From: Umbilicaria muhlenbergii
Lineage: Eukaryota; Ascomycota; Lecanoromycetes; Umbilicariales; Umbilicariaceae
Direction of reading: 5' to 3'
Assembly (NCBI GenBank): GCA_000611775.1
Contig: KK106985.1
Location: 1,474,291-1,538,290 of the forward strand
DNA length: 64,000 nt
Under the pieces are notes generated by a model, which made no database searches, was not told the DNA's origin, and was given only the letters and a program-made list of their open reading frames with translations. Below are positions 43,544 to 53,833 of the stretch, one piece after another; the stretch's first letter is position 1; each line of letters starts with the position of its first letter. Made by a program: the position numbers and the translations under genes.

Positions 43544-45442
43544 ATGGCATTCATACATTCCGGGGATTTGGGCTGGCACGAGGGGGAAGAGCAGATGCAC
43601 TCACTACTCCACATACCCTATCAAGAGAACCCTACATCTCCGTTTTTAACGCCAGGAGCAGCATATTTGCTGCAAACATCGCCTCTTTTAGCCGTTGGCG
43701 CCTTAGATGACGAGGGTCGGCCTTGGACAACAGTATGGGGTGGCGAGCCAGGTTTCGCCAGATCAATCGGGCAATCAATCATCGGTATGAATACGCTGGT
43801 AGATCGATTGCATGATCCCGTCGTGGGTGTCTTAATCGGCGACAAAAATGATGGGGAAGTCAGCCTTGACCGTGCGGGTGGAAAGATGGTGTCGGGGTTG
43901 GCAATAGATCTAGCGAAGAGGAAAAGGGTAAAGCTATTTGGACGAATGATTGGCGGTGCGTTAGACCGTTTGGATTCTGACGATCAAGATGAGAACACGG
44001 GAGTAGGCCAGGTTCAACTTGCTATGAGGGTCGAACAAAGTTTAGGTGAGAGCTCTCGTCACTCATAAAGTAGAAAAGGGAACGGACTAATCGTCAAGGC
44101 AGGGAATTGCCCGAAGTATCTTAACAAGAAGCAAATCCTTCCTGCTTCACCGGCACCGACGTTGATATCTAGTTCTCCTCGATTGCCCGACGAAGCAATT
44201 GACATATTGAACAAGTCTGACTTGTTTTTCATGTCATCCTCGAACCAGGACTTGGACATGGACACCAACCATCGAGGAGGCCCTCCCGGCTTCGTACGCC
44301 TGGTGAAAAACGATGCATCTGGCACAGTACTGGCCTATCCCGAATACTCTGGAAACCGTCTCTATCAGACGCTTGGTAACCTGCAGACCAATCCCAAAAC
44401 AGGTCTTGTCTTCCCAGACTTTGAAACCGGAAATGTTCTTTACATTACAGGCACTACAGAAATCCTCGTGGGCAAGCAAGCGGCGGCTTTGCTACCTCGT
44501 TCAAACCTTGCAGTAAAAGTCAACGTGACAGCTGCCCGTTTTGTCCAGGAAGGTCTGGCATTCCGCGGCAAACTTGATGAACGCTCGCCATACAACCCTC
44601 CTGTGCGCTTGCTAGCAACAGAGCGAGCTTTGCCAGACGCACAAGCAGACAGTCAGAACACCGTGTATGCCACCATGATAAAGAAAGATCTACTTACGCC
44701 CATGATTGCACGATTTCGATTTAGCGTTAGTGACCCAGTCGCTGCTGGACGATGGAAACCTGGACAATATGTGGCGCTCGCCTTCGAAGCTGAACTTGGA
44801 ATGGGTTATAGTCATATGCGTGATGATGACCCTAAGAGTCTTAACGATGATTACACGAGAACCTTCACAATCTCATCCGTCATGGGCTATGGACTGCCAG
44901 AGGACGAATTCGAGATTACGATCCGCAAGGTAGGTCAAGTAACTGACTTCTTGTTTCGGCAAAATGCAAGGGCTGGGCTGGAGATTCCTCTGAAAGGCTT
45001 TGGCGGGGAGTTTGCAGTAAGACAAGACGAGGGAGAGGTTGTTCCCCTTGTAACTGGCGGCATAGGTATCACGCCCCTGCTTTCACAGCTGTCGAGTCTT
45101 GACTTGAAAAGATTACGGCTACTGTGGACTGTCAATATTCGGGACATCGGTTTAGTCTACGATACATTCAAGCGTTATCCACTACTGGCCGCATCGACGA
45201 AGGTGTTTGTATCGGGTGTCGAGATCGAAGTGGCTCAGAGTGAGGGGGCCCTCAATGATATTGAATCCTCTGGCGCTGTTGTCATTAGGAGACGAATGCT
45301 GGCTGAAGATATCCTGACTCTCACGCAAAACGAGCCTACGTTAGCTTCGAGGTGGTATATATGCACTGGCACCGCGTTACGGAAAAGCTTGCTCGAGTGG
45401 TTGCCAGGTCGGGAAGTCATTTACGAAGATTTTAATTATTGA
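43544..45442 (+). CDS. split-barrel flavoprotein fused to FAD/NAD(P)H reductase
   Basis: Two exons, 43544-44045 and 44103-45442, give 613 residues. The N-terminal ~330 residues resemble the FMN-binding split barrel of pyridoxamine 5'-phosphate oxidase-like proteins (PGAAYLLQTSPLLAVGALDD, DEGRPWTTVWGGEPGF, then FMSSSNQD and GNVLYITGTTEIL). The C-terminal ~250 residues are a ferredoxin-NADP-reductase-type module with an FAD motif (RTFTISS, near residue 420) and a nucleotide motif (GGIGITPLL, near 485), ending at a reductase-like CTGTAL..EWLP. There is no C-terminal 2Fe-2S cysteine cluster. An NAD(P)H-driven flavin oxidoreductase is inferred; the substrate is unknown. An upstream in-frame TTG at 43508 was rejected in favour of the ATG. 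It lies beside the frameshifted aminotransferase in an accessory-looking block. Confidence 0.85.
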
Positions 45443-45754
45443 ATAAAGAAACTCATACACTGGCTAAAGCATAGTTCCCTATTCTCGAGTAGTTGTACTA
45501 ACAGACAACACAACTCCTCTCTACTTGTAGTCGGACACCGAAAATGAGGATTAAGTAACTCTCTAGGAATCTACTGAGAGCTCAAAGAGCCCCAAGAACT
45601 TGAAGAGCTTTGAGAGTTCTAAGAGTCTTATAGGTTTTCTCATGCTACTCTTAAAGCTCAGAGAGCTCCAGGAGCCCTCTTCAGATCCGAGGGTATCGGC
45701 AGTGGATAAATAATCTTCCAGCAAATTGAGGAATCTAGCTAGGACCCTCGCTCC
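45443..45754. other. intergenic, GAGCT-rich low complexity
   Basis: These 312 bases lie between convergent 3' ends. 45570-45690 is built of AGAGCTC/GAGCTTTGAG-like words in both orientations, so it could fold into weak hairpins. No gene seen. Confidence 0.4.
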
Positions 45755-47185
45755 TCATTCGAGGAATGCTGCTCTACCTTCTCCTCTTTCAACACGCTCA
45801 CACAACGTCTGGAGTATTCTCCCCGCCCACTCGAAGTGCTCAATCTCCAGATATATCTGCCCACTAATCCTGGTCCAGAATGCTCCAGCGTAGACCTTTG
45901 TAGGAAGAAAAGTCTCGAATTCCTTAACCGTCTGGTCGACGATCCATTGTGCAATATGTGGCGCCTCATCCACACTCACACACGCTCTCTCCTCCGCTCC
46001 ATTCTCATCAAACGTAGATGGTAGCCCGATCCTCAGTGGCAAGCGCACGTTGGTAAAACAACACTTGTGAAGGGAGTGTGATGTATTCTCCAACACTTCG
46101 GTGCCTAGGATCTCTGCTAGTCGGGTACCGCCAGCACGCACAAGGCCTTGGCAGTACTCCCTAACGCTATCCTCGCCGCCGCAGATCATCTTGCGGAACT
46201 TTAGCGCTTCGGGCACACAGATGTAGGGCGTGATATCAATGGTAGAGACCTTTTCGAAGAGGTGCACGAACGCACACGTTCCTCCAGCAACAGGGTTTTT
46301 GAACCGAGGTTCATAGCCCCACGAAGTTGGGATCGATGTGCGGATCAGGTGTTGGTTTCGGAAGGGTACGTACAAGATGGCGCAGCCTCGGGGGACAAAT
46401 AGCCATCTAATCAGGTGAGTGATAGTGATTCAAATGATCCCTTGTTGGAGGAATCGAAATATTAGAAAATACCAAACCTAGCGTAGAAAGCTTACTTGTA
46501 GCAATTTACTAACGAAGAAGTCTGGTCCAACCTTTCCCAACTCCGTCAGATCAATATGTCCAATCCCATGCGCGCCATCGATCAGACTCAAAACCCCCAG
46601 TTCCCGACTGGATTTAACAAGCGCCTCCCAGGGGAACCTCACCCCAGGGAACGTAAGAACAGTCTCGAAAACGACAATCTTGGCCCTTTTCCCACTAGTT
46701 TGTATTGCTTTAACAGTGTCGTGGTACTCCTGCACAATCTCTTCGTCTTCAAGTGGGTATTGAATCATCATCTGTACGCTCTCAACTGCAGTGGTCTCGC
46801 ATAAAGAAGCTATCGTCTTCTCGCAAGCACCGTATATTGTGCTGAAATACAGGATGACGTCTTCCTTCATGTAGGTCAAATTCCTCAGAACGGTGTTCAC
46901 GCCGGTGGTAGCGTTAGGCACAAAGACCACTTCATCCACCGCAATCCCAAGGAGAGGGGCGACTGCAGCGCGGGACTCCTCGAGCAGTTCTGGATACTTA
47001 TAACGGAGGAACGTGTCAGGCCGAGCGTCAATGAGTCGTTGGAATTCTTGTTGTCGATCTCGAACGATAGTCGGGAAGGCGCCGAAAGAGCCATGATTAA
47101 GAGGTGTATAGGCCTTGTCGAAGGTGAAGTACCTGTGTCGCATCGTCTGCCCGAAGGCTACGACTGGTGTTGATTTGGCTTCCAT
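45755..47185 (-). CDS. class V aminotransferase (isopenicillin-N-epimerase-like), frameshifted
   Basis: PLP-dependent class V aminotransferase or epimerase. Exons in transcript order are 47185-46496 and 46406-45755. The first exon encodes typical sequence (LNHGSFGAFPTIVRD, RYKYPELLEESR, NATTGVNTVLRNL, DGAHGIGHIDL). The second exon opens in the frame WLFVPRGCAILYVPF and carries the C-terminal domain (GGTCAFVHLFEKVSTID, AGAFWTRISGQIYLEI). The family motif that holds the PLP lysine (SNxxKW) falls at the junction, but here the DNA reads AGTAAATTGCTACAA, one base too many. The exon total is 1342 nucleotides, one over a multiple of three, and translation through the splice would stop early. I list it as coding with a probable one-base insertion at 46505-46507 (a sequencing error or a recent pseudogene). 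A GTG codon upstream was rejected; the ATG at 47185 fits. Confidence 0.75.
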
Positions 47186-47511
47186 CCTGTTTTGGATGAA
47201 GGGTTCAACCACCTACATGCATAAATCTTATCGTCTTAGAATTGTTTCTTACCTCTTACCATTCCGGTGTGGTTGGTCGCTTCCTTTATGGGATGCGTAA
47301 CCGTTAGTCAGCGATGTTGTACAGCTCAACGGAGAAGTTCCCAGTTGCCTCTTCGCTAGGGTTATCATAGGTGAATCCGCCAGCTAATTCTTACTACCTA
47401 CCTAGTATACGCACGGTGGATTGCTAGCGCTGGTCTGAATCATCACAGATATTCATACAATATAAAGCCTTGCACTACAGAAGCTAACTGTCCGCTGCGC
47501 GGCCACCGTGT
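47186..47511. promoter_or_regulatory. divergent promoter, aminotransferase / ankyrin gene
   Basis: These 326 bases lie between divergent starts. TATAAAG at 47461-47467 is a reasonable TATA box about 50 bases before the ankyrin gene's ATG. Confidence 0.45.
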
Positions 47512-50146
47512 ATGGATCCACTGTCCATCACTGCAAGCGTGGTAGCGGTGGCCACTTTCGCTACGAACGTCTGCCTTGCACTTTCTGAGCTACGTGCCGA
47601 ATGGACTGCTTTACCCGGAAGGTTACATGCATTGAACAACGAGGTTGCAGACATCAAGATTGTTCTTTATCAGGTTGCTGCGGTCATTGATGAACGCTCT
47701 TGCCTGCAAAACCCAAATGGCAGCCAAGCAGATATTACGGGGCTCTTGGACGACGCAAGGATCAATCTAAATGAGCTGAAGGGCATTATCGACAAACTCA
47801 ATGGGGCCCTCACCCACAAGAACGCCGTACTCTTTCGGGCAGGCATTTGGCGAAAACAGCAAACAAGGCTTCAGACGCTGCAGGATAACATCAAGAGAGT
47901 GAAATCAAGTCTCAACATTCTTCTTGGCGCATCCAACTCGTAAGTCTCCCATTGGGGTAGAAAAGGAGCACCATCACAAAACTCTTTGAGTTATATGAAG
48001 CTCCATGTTATATTCTATTGCTGATGTTGAACGATATCAGGCGGGAAATGATGCGCATTCATTTAAGTCTCGAGTCTCTGTCCACAGTCACCGCCAAATC
48101 TAGCGAGAACCAAACAAGCTTTCAAAATGAGTTTCTCCACAGCTTTATCCAACATCAAGACGGTCTTGGGCGATCACTTGGGCATAGTTATGGCAAAGTG
48201 GACAAGCGTCTCAGTAGGGTCGAGAAGATGCTCGAGAATCAGTCTGCGCAGATACAAGCAGCCCAATCAGCACAGATTGGTAGTCTGTACAGCACATTGC
48301 CCCCGCCATCACGCAGACGACCTCATCGAACTATCAGCAAGGGTAGAGCACAACACTCCCCAGTAAGATCTGAAGGCGTGGGGGTTAGGATCACACAATA
48401 CGCTACAGTCTGTCAACCAAGCTGTCTTTGCGTATGTCACTCTCCACGAAGGTCCACGACTCCAAGGTTTATAGACAGGGTACTTGGACAACTTTTTGTC
48501 GGATACGCTGGTCTTCCAGTCCTCAACAATCATTGCGATACTGATCTGTGCCAGAAAGCACAGATTCCCTACATAAGTGTTGAATACTGGTTTCCTCTTG
48601 GCTTCTGCTGGTCTAAGATTATTCAGCTGCAGCTGGCGTATCAACCTCATGTTGGCCCACACCTGCAGCTAAGTACATTGAGAAGAGTTCCGGACTCTGC
48701 TCAGTGCGTGAATTTTGCACTGGAGGGAAACATTGAGGGCCTGAAGAACCTCTTCAGCCACGGTTCAGCGTCTCCTCGCGATGTTAGCAGTACTAGAGGT
48801 TATTCTCTGCTCCGGGTAAGCACCAGCGCTCACACCTAAGTCTGAGTAAGTAACTGACATGTTTTATAGTGGGCCTTGTATGGGCAGCAGTATGAAACCT
48901 GTAAATTCCTCATGTCTGTAGGTGCAGATCCGGAGTACAGGTAAAGTTTCTGTTCTCATCACTTTGACCCCTAATCATTGATCTCCTTTGCTTCACCAGA
49001 CCCATATCCCAAAATGACGATTGTCCGAGTGATAAAGCATGCGATATTGTCCTACGAGGTGGACTCTCTGTAGAGATAGTGGACATGCTTCGTTGTCTTA
49101 CAGAAGGAAGCGACTTCATCGAAAATCAGAACTTCGCCCCGATTCACAAAATCGTTTTGCAACTATCGATGCAGGATCTCGAGGATGAGATAATTAAGAA
49201 TCCAGAGGATGTTGATGTTCCTGATGCAACGGGCAGGACAGCACTCGAGTGGGCAGCAGCGCGTGGAGACGAACGAGCTGTAGTTACTCTACTCAGCTAC
49301 GGTGCTGACCCCAATGCCATGGACAAGAAGCTAAACACCCCTTTAACACTTGCTGCCAATCAAAACCAAACCGTATGCGCTCGTCTCTTGCTTGAGGCAG
49401 GCGCCTTTACCGGTCCTCCCTTACCACCAGGTATCAAATTTGGCAGCCCTCTAAATTGCGCTGCTCGAAATGCCACTGATCCCTTGTTACTCAAGACCCT
49501 GCTAGACTTTAATGCAGACATTGAGGCAAGCGGCGTCGACGGTGTTACTCCGTTACTTCATGTTGCTCGGGGTAACAGTGCCAGCCATGCTATGATCCTC
49601 CTTGAATACGGAGCCGACATTAACGCTACTTCAAAGAGTGGGCAGACACCTTTGACGACTGCAATCTCATACAACAATCACGCGGTTCTTCAATTTCTTC
49701 TTGAGCGGTGGTTCCAATACAGCGAATGTCCACACTTGAAGGGCCCGCACCTTCTGGAACTTGTAGCGCAATACGCCGACCTCGAGACAATATCCATCCT
49801 GGCCTCGGCAGACCATCTCAAGCTCAGGTCCGACAGGACGTATACATTGGGAAATTTTGCCACCCGACTCCGCCAGCGAGCGGACGCATCTGAGAAACTA
49901 TCACATGCTTTCGAAGACCTTTTAGACATGATGGCCAAGGAGCCGCCGCCATCAAATACAAGCTTACAATCTCGGATGGAGTCTGGCTTACTCCCGCTTC
50001 AAGCTTCACACTTGCATGACGATGCGGTTGTAGGATCTGATAATGACTCGGACCAGTCCTTTGAAGATGCACTAGAGGACGTTGCGTTGGCCTCAGATAA
50101 TGCGACCTGCCTCGCCTCCCTGTTCAAGAAACGAGCAATTATGTGA
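47512..50146 (+). CDS. Helo-like N-terminal domain / ankyrin repeat protein
   Basis: Exons are 47512-47939, 48041-48815, 48870-48940 and 49000-50146, giving 806 residues. Residues 1-140 begin MDPLSITASVVAVATFATNV and match the helical N-terminal domain (Helo-like) that tops many fungal STAND/NLR-type proteins and resembles the HeLo cell-death domain. A coiled, Gln/Ser-rich linker follows, then a segment without a recognised fold (~270-420). Residues ~490-640 hold ankyrin repeats (TGRTALEWAAARGDERAVVT, then LLSYGADPNAMD, NTPLTLAANQNQTVCARLLL and DGVTPLLHVARGNSASHAMI). No NACHT or NB-ARC nucleotide-binding domain is visible, so this is an N-domain plus repeat architecture without the usual switch. 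A role in self/non-self recognition is inference only. It lies beside the frameshifted aminotransferase and a transposon-like gap. Confidence 0.8.
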
Positions 50147-51185
50147 TAGCGGGCTTTCATACAAGTTACCTCCTTATGACTAATGTATAGGAGTGAATCT
50201 GCAATGAGAGTGTAGTTATGTTTTCTTTATTCATAGAGCCAGAAATGATTCTGGGAGAAATCAATATGACCTCTTATATCATGATGACTTATAAATAGGA
50301 CCTTTCATCGATTAAAATGTGCTCTCTCTTATTGTAGTGTGATTATGAATGAGGTTCTGCTACTCAATTTGTTCGTGTCATATCATCAGAGGGATGACAA
50401 GACTCATATTTGAGCTTGTGAGATTCACTCTATTCTATGCTTATATGTTCATGTCACTCATGTCTAGAAAGCGATGTCTTTTGGAGATATTATAGGTAAC
50501 GGCTAATGAAAGCCGTATAACCCTCCCTGAGAAAACATGACCGGGGAATACACTGCAGCGTACCCCTCCCTCAAGTCTCAGACTGAGGCGTACCCCCTTC
50601 CCCTCTCAAAAGCACATGCCTCTGGGCTACAATGCTTAATTCTAAGGCCCAGTCATACATTTCAGGTTCGAAAAAATATCCAACTTCAAAGCTTCTTTCT
50701 TAATTAATTTCTTGCGACCTTTTCTAATTGCTTTCTTTGTGATCTGCGCCTCACTGTCACTGTTAAGCATTTAAGTAGACCTTTAACTGAAGATTTTATG
50801 TTTTTGAAGAGTGCAGTTTGTAGCTATTTAAGATGTCTGAAATATCATCTGAAATAAAACAACTAGTCGTAAAAGAAGGCGTGAAAAAGACAGGAAAAGC
50901 ACAAGAAACCAGACTTTTAAACTGCATGAAATCATGGAAAGACCGAGCCTCTAGAAGTTCAGAAATGAGGCTTAAGGAGGATGTGGAGAGGAGGGGGAAG
51001 TACTCAGCAAAGACAGAAGGTAATAGTAGCGCAGTCTTATATCAGCGAGGGGGTATCGGATAGATAAGATACGATAAGCCTTAGCGGTGACCCTGACGCG
51101 TATCCAGTGTGCCTACACGCCATTTGTACTTCCGCTTCAAAGACCCTCTACAGATCCTCTCCACTCTATCAGATACGATCCAACC
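50147..51185. other. AT-rich, transposon-like gap
   Basis: No known gene. It contains a 76-codon forward frame (50833-51063, KTGKAQETR, lysine-rich, no domain). TACCCCCT occurs near 50590 and its inverse complement near 51048, with a related TACCCCTCCC near 50560, which could be terminal inverted repeats of a small DNA element. The DNA between 50150 and 50830 is AT-rich. Confidence 0.35.
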
Positions 51186-52051
51186 ATGGCAACATACGAA
51201 GGCATTACCCCTTGAATATTTGTAACTTGCACTCTCTTGCTGATGTCCCATTAGTCGAGCACAACATCCCCACCACAACCCCAACAACCCAAACTCGCCC
51301 CCGCCGCCCTGATCTCTCCACCTTCTTCTCCACACTCGAACTTGTCGACACGTCTGGCGAGACCCGAACGCACCACAATGCCAATGCGGTGCCGATTCCA
51401 GGTGATATCTCTGCGGCCTTCCGGACGCTGGCGGATGCGTTTGAGAGGATGAGACAGGATGGAGGAGGTGAGAATGGATTGTTGGACAGTCTGGTGGAGA
51501 GCTTGATGGCAGATGCGGAGATGCCGCCGAGGGAGGTGAAGGGGGTGCCGGATAGTTTTCTAGACGGTAGGTCACTCAGACGACTCCGGCGGGGGGAGGT
51601 GCAGGGAGAAGGAGGAGGGTAGTGGTTTCGGATCAATCGTATACGGCCAAGGGCAGGATGCGATGTGAACAATACACAGAGCGATGCATACGGACATACG
51701 AAGCTAGCAAGCTGACTTTACAATCATAGAGCTGGAACGAGTACCCAAGAAAGCCTTGAAGAAAGCGGACACTTGTCCAATATGCAATAACCCTTTCCTA
51801 GATGGTTAAATTTCTCCTTTCGAACCAATCCTGAACTCTATTACTAACGACCACTTGCAGATGAGTATCCTCTCGTCGTCCGTCTGCCATGTCATAACAC
51901 ACATCTCTTCGACCTCGAATGCATCCAGCCATGGCTGAAGCTACATCCAACGTGTCCGTTGGACCGAACGGATCTGATGAAGAAGAAAGAACCTCCGCCT
52001 CCCGCCAAAGAGGAAGAAGAGGATGGAGAGTGGGATGACATGTACGCATGA
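51186..52051 (+). CDS. RING-type zinc-finger protein, 197 aa
   Basis: Probable E3 ubiquitin ligase. Exons are 51186-51201, 51255-51566, 51730-51804 and 51861-52051. The start sits in an ideal context (CAACCATGGC) and the first exon encodes MATYE. The RING (exons 3-4) reads CPICNNPFLDD|EYPLVVRLPCHNTHLFDLEC, then CPLDR: two Cys pairs, a Cys-His set and a last pair in which the usual final Cys is Asp (CPLD). The N-terminal half is low-complexity and acidic; the C-terminus is acidic (EEEEDGEWDD). The first intron appears to begin GC rather than GT (51202-51254); without it the frame stops four codons later. The RING with an Asp last ligand occurs in some fungal proteins, but no orthologue can be named. 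Confidence 0.78.
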
Positions 52052-52284
52052 GAGAGCAGGGACAAAACTTCTTACAGCGAGCATTCGACGGCGTCATGGA
52101 GCGGCTGTAGCATATACACTAGCTTAATACCATCTGACTTCCTTCAAGCCCCCAGCGATTTCGTGAGACCCTCCTAGCTAAAATAAACAAAACACAAATT
52201 GAGCTAAAGATGTCGCGGAAATACCTATTTAGTCGAGCGTCACACTCGGCTGAGCCACGGCAACCTTCCTCCCATATATCTCGA

Positions 52285-53538
52285 TCATCCACCCCCCTCC
52301 TCCCCATCCGTCCCCCCAGCATAGAAATTCCCCCTCACCTTTGACAAAAGATGTTCCCCATACACCACTCCCTCTTCCCTCCTCACCTCCCCAGTCATCC
52401 TCACACACTCCTCCAACGGCTCCACCTTCGCGTCCCAATCCGGCTCAAAGAAAAACGGTACTACCACCCCCGGTGCATTAGCAAACCACTCTCACCCTCC
52501 TAAAACCCCCAATCCAGCGAGAAGGCCCAACTCACCACTAACCCTAAACCCTCCCCCCCGATGCACAACCCGATGCCTCGTACTCTTCCACAACCCATTC
52601 GTCCACCTCTCCATCATATCCCCCACATTCACCACAAACGCCCCCTCCACCGGATCCGCAGCGATCCACCCTCCCCCCCCCCTCACCTGCACCTGCAACG
52701 CCCCTTTCGTCTCGTCCGCCAGCAACAGCGTCAAACACCCATAGTCGGTATGCGCGCCGCAGGAGATGCCTCCATCGCCATCATCATCATCGCTACCACT
52801 CCCAGTGCCCTCCCCGTCGCAGCTGTCTTCTTTCGATGAGGAGCCCGCACGCGCGGGCGCGGGCAAGGGCGGATACCCGATCGCGCGCATGACCCACCAG
52901 CTCTTCCGCGTGGCATTCACAAACACCTCTCCCGCTGCGCCGTCTTCCTCTTCGCCCAGGAGCGCAACGCCCATCGCGCGCACGACCGCGGTGCCGAGCT
53001 CCAGCATGCGGGAGATGTATTCCTCGTAGACGTCTCGAAAGCCCGCCGGGTGGTGCGGCCACTGGTTCACGCCGTGGAGGATCTCGTAGGGTGGCTCTCT
53101 GTTGTTCCGTCTATCCCTTCTCTCTTTCTCTCCCTCTCCCTCTCCCGCCCCCTTTCCTGTACTACCACCAAACGGCTCCCCCTCGAAAACAGGTCGATAC
53201 CAATCAACCGCCTCGTGCCAATCCCGCCGTCCCTGCGTCACGTTCTCCCCCACAACTTGATACCCCCGGGCGCCATCCCCGTTGCCAACCCCTGGATCCC
53301 GGCGCTGGATAAGGCGTTTCTCGGCCTCGGAGCTTTCGGTGAAGAAGCGGCGCGCGAGGTCGAGGATCAGGGTGGTGAGGGCGGGGGGAATGCCGTGGTA
53401 GGTGAGGTAGAAGAAGCCGTGGGTGGTGCAGGCGGAGGCGAGGGAGTGGGCGCAGTGGGCGCGGAGGTTGGGGGGGGAGTGGGGGGTCAGGAAGGGGGAG
53501 ATGTTGATGAGGGGGAGGGTGGGGGGTGGGGGGGACAT
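52285..53538 (-). CDS. 2-oxoglutarate/Fe(II) dioxygenase
   Basis: Isopenicillin-N-synthase-like dioxygenase. Exons in transcript order are 53538-52536 and 52460-52285, giving 392 residues. The N-terminal DIOX_N part reads LPLINISPFL and HGFFYLTYHGIPPALTTL. The catalytic core has iron ligands HTD (in HTDYGCLTLLLAD) and H (in STRHRVVH), and the 2-oxoglutarate-binding R-x-S (FRVS) is formed across the intron, which fixes the splice (AGTG|GTGAGT and GGTAG|TACCG). Two acidic, glycine-rich insertions (EEEDGAAGE and a Ser/Asp/Gly run before HTD) are unusual. The product of the reaction is unknown; members act in secondary metabolism, lipid or nucleic-acid oxidation. It is convergent with the RING gene, 233 bases apart. 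Confidence 0.88.
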
Positions 53539-53833
53539 TTTTGGGGGAGGATGGTGGGGGGCGGTTTGGTGGGGTGAGTTTGGCGAATGGAGGAGGATCG
53601 GAGGATTATGATTGTTTGGGAGGGGAGGGGGGAAGATAGCGTGGGAAGCAGAGACGGTTGGGTTACGCTATCTATGTGGTCTATGCTATGCAAAGAACTT
53701 TTCTAAAAGCTTCCGTCAGAGCTTGGAGCACGCTTGATCTACCTTCACTGCAGTAGATCTAGCCTCCGTACCAAAGCTACCATGAAAAATGACCCGCTAA
53801 AAGCAAACGGAATCCTACAGATCGAGGTTCCCT

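Noticed and set aside
50833-51063. 76-codon lysine-rich forward frame
   Set aside because: No domain or transposase motif; kept only as part of the transposon-like gap.
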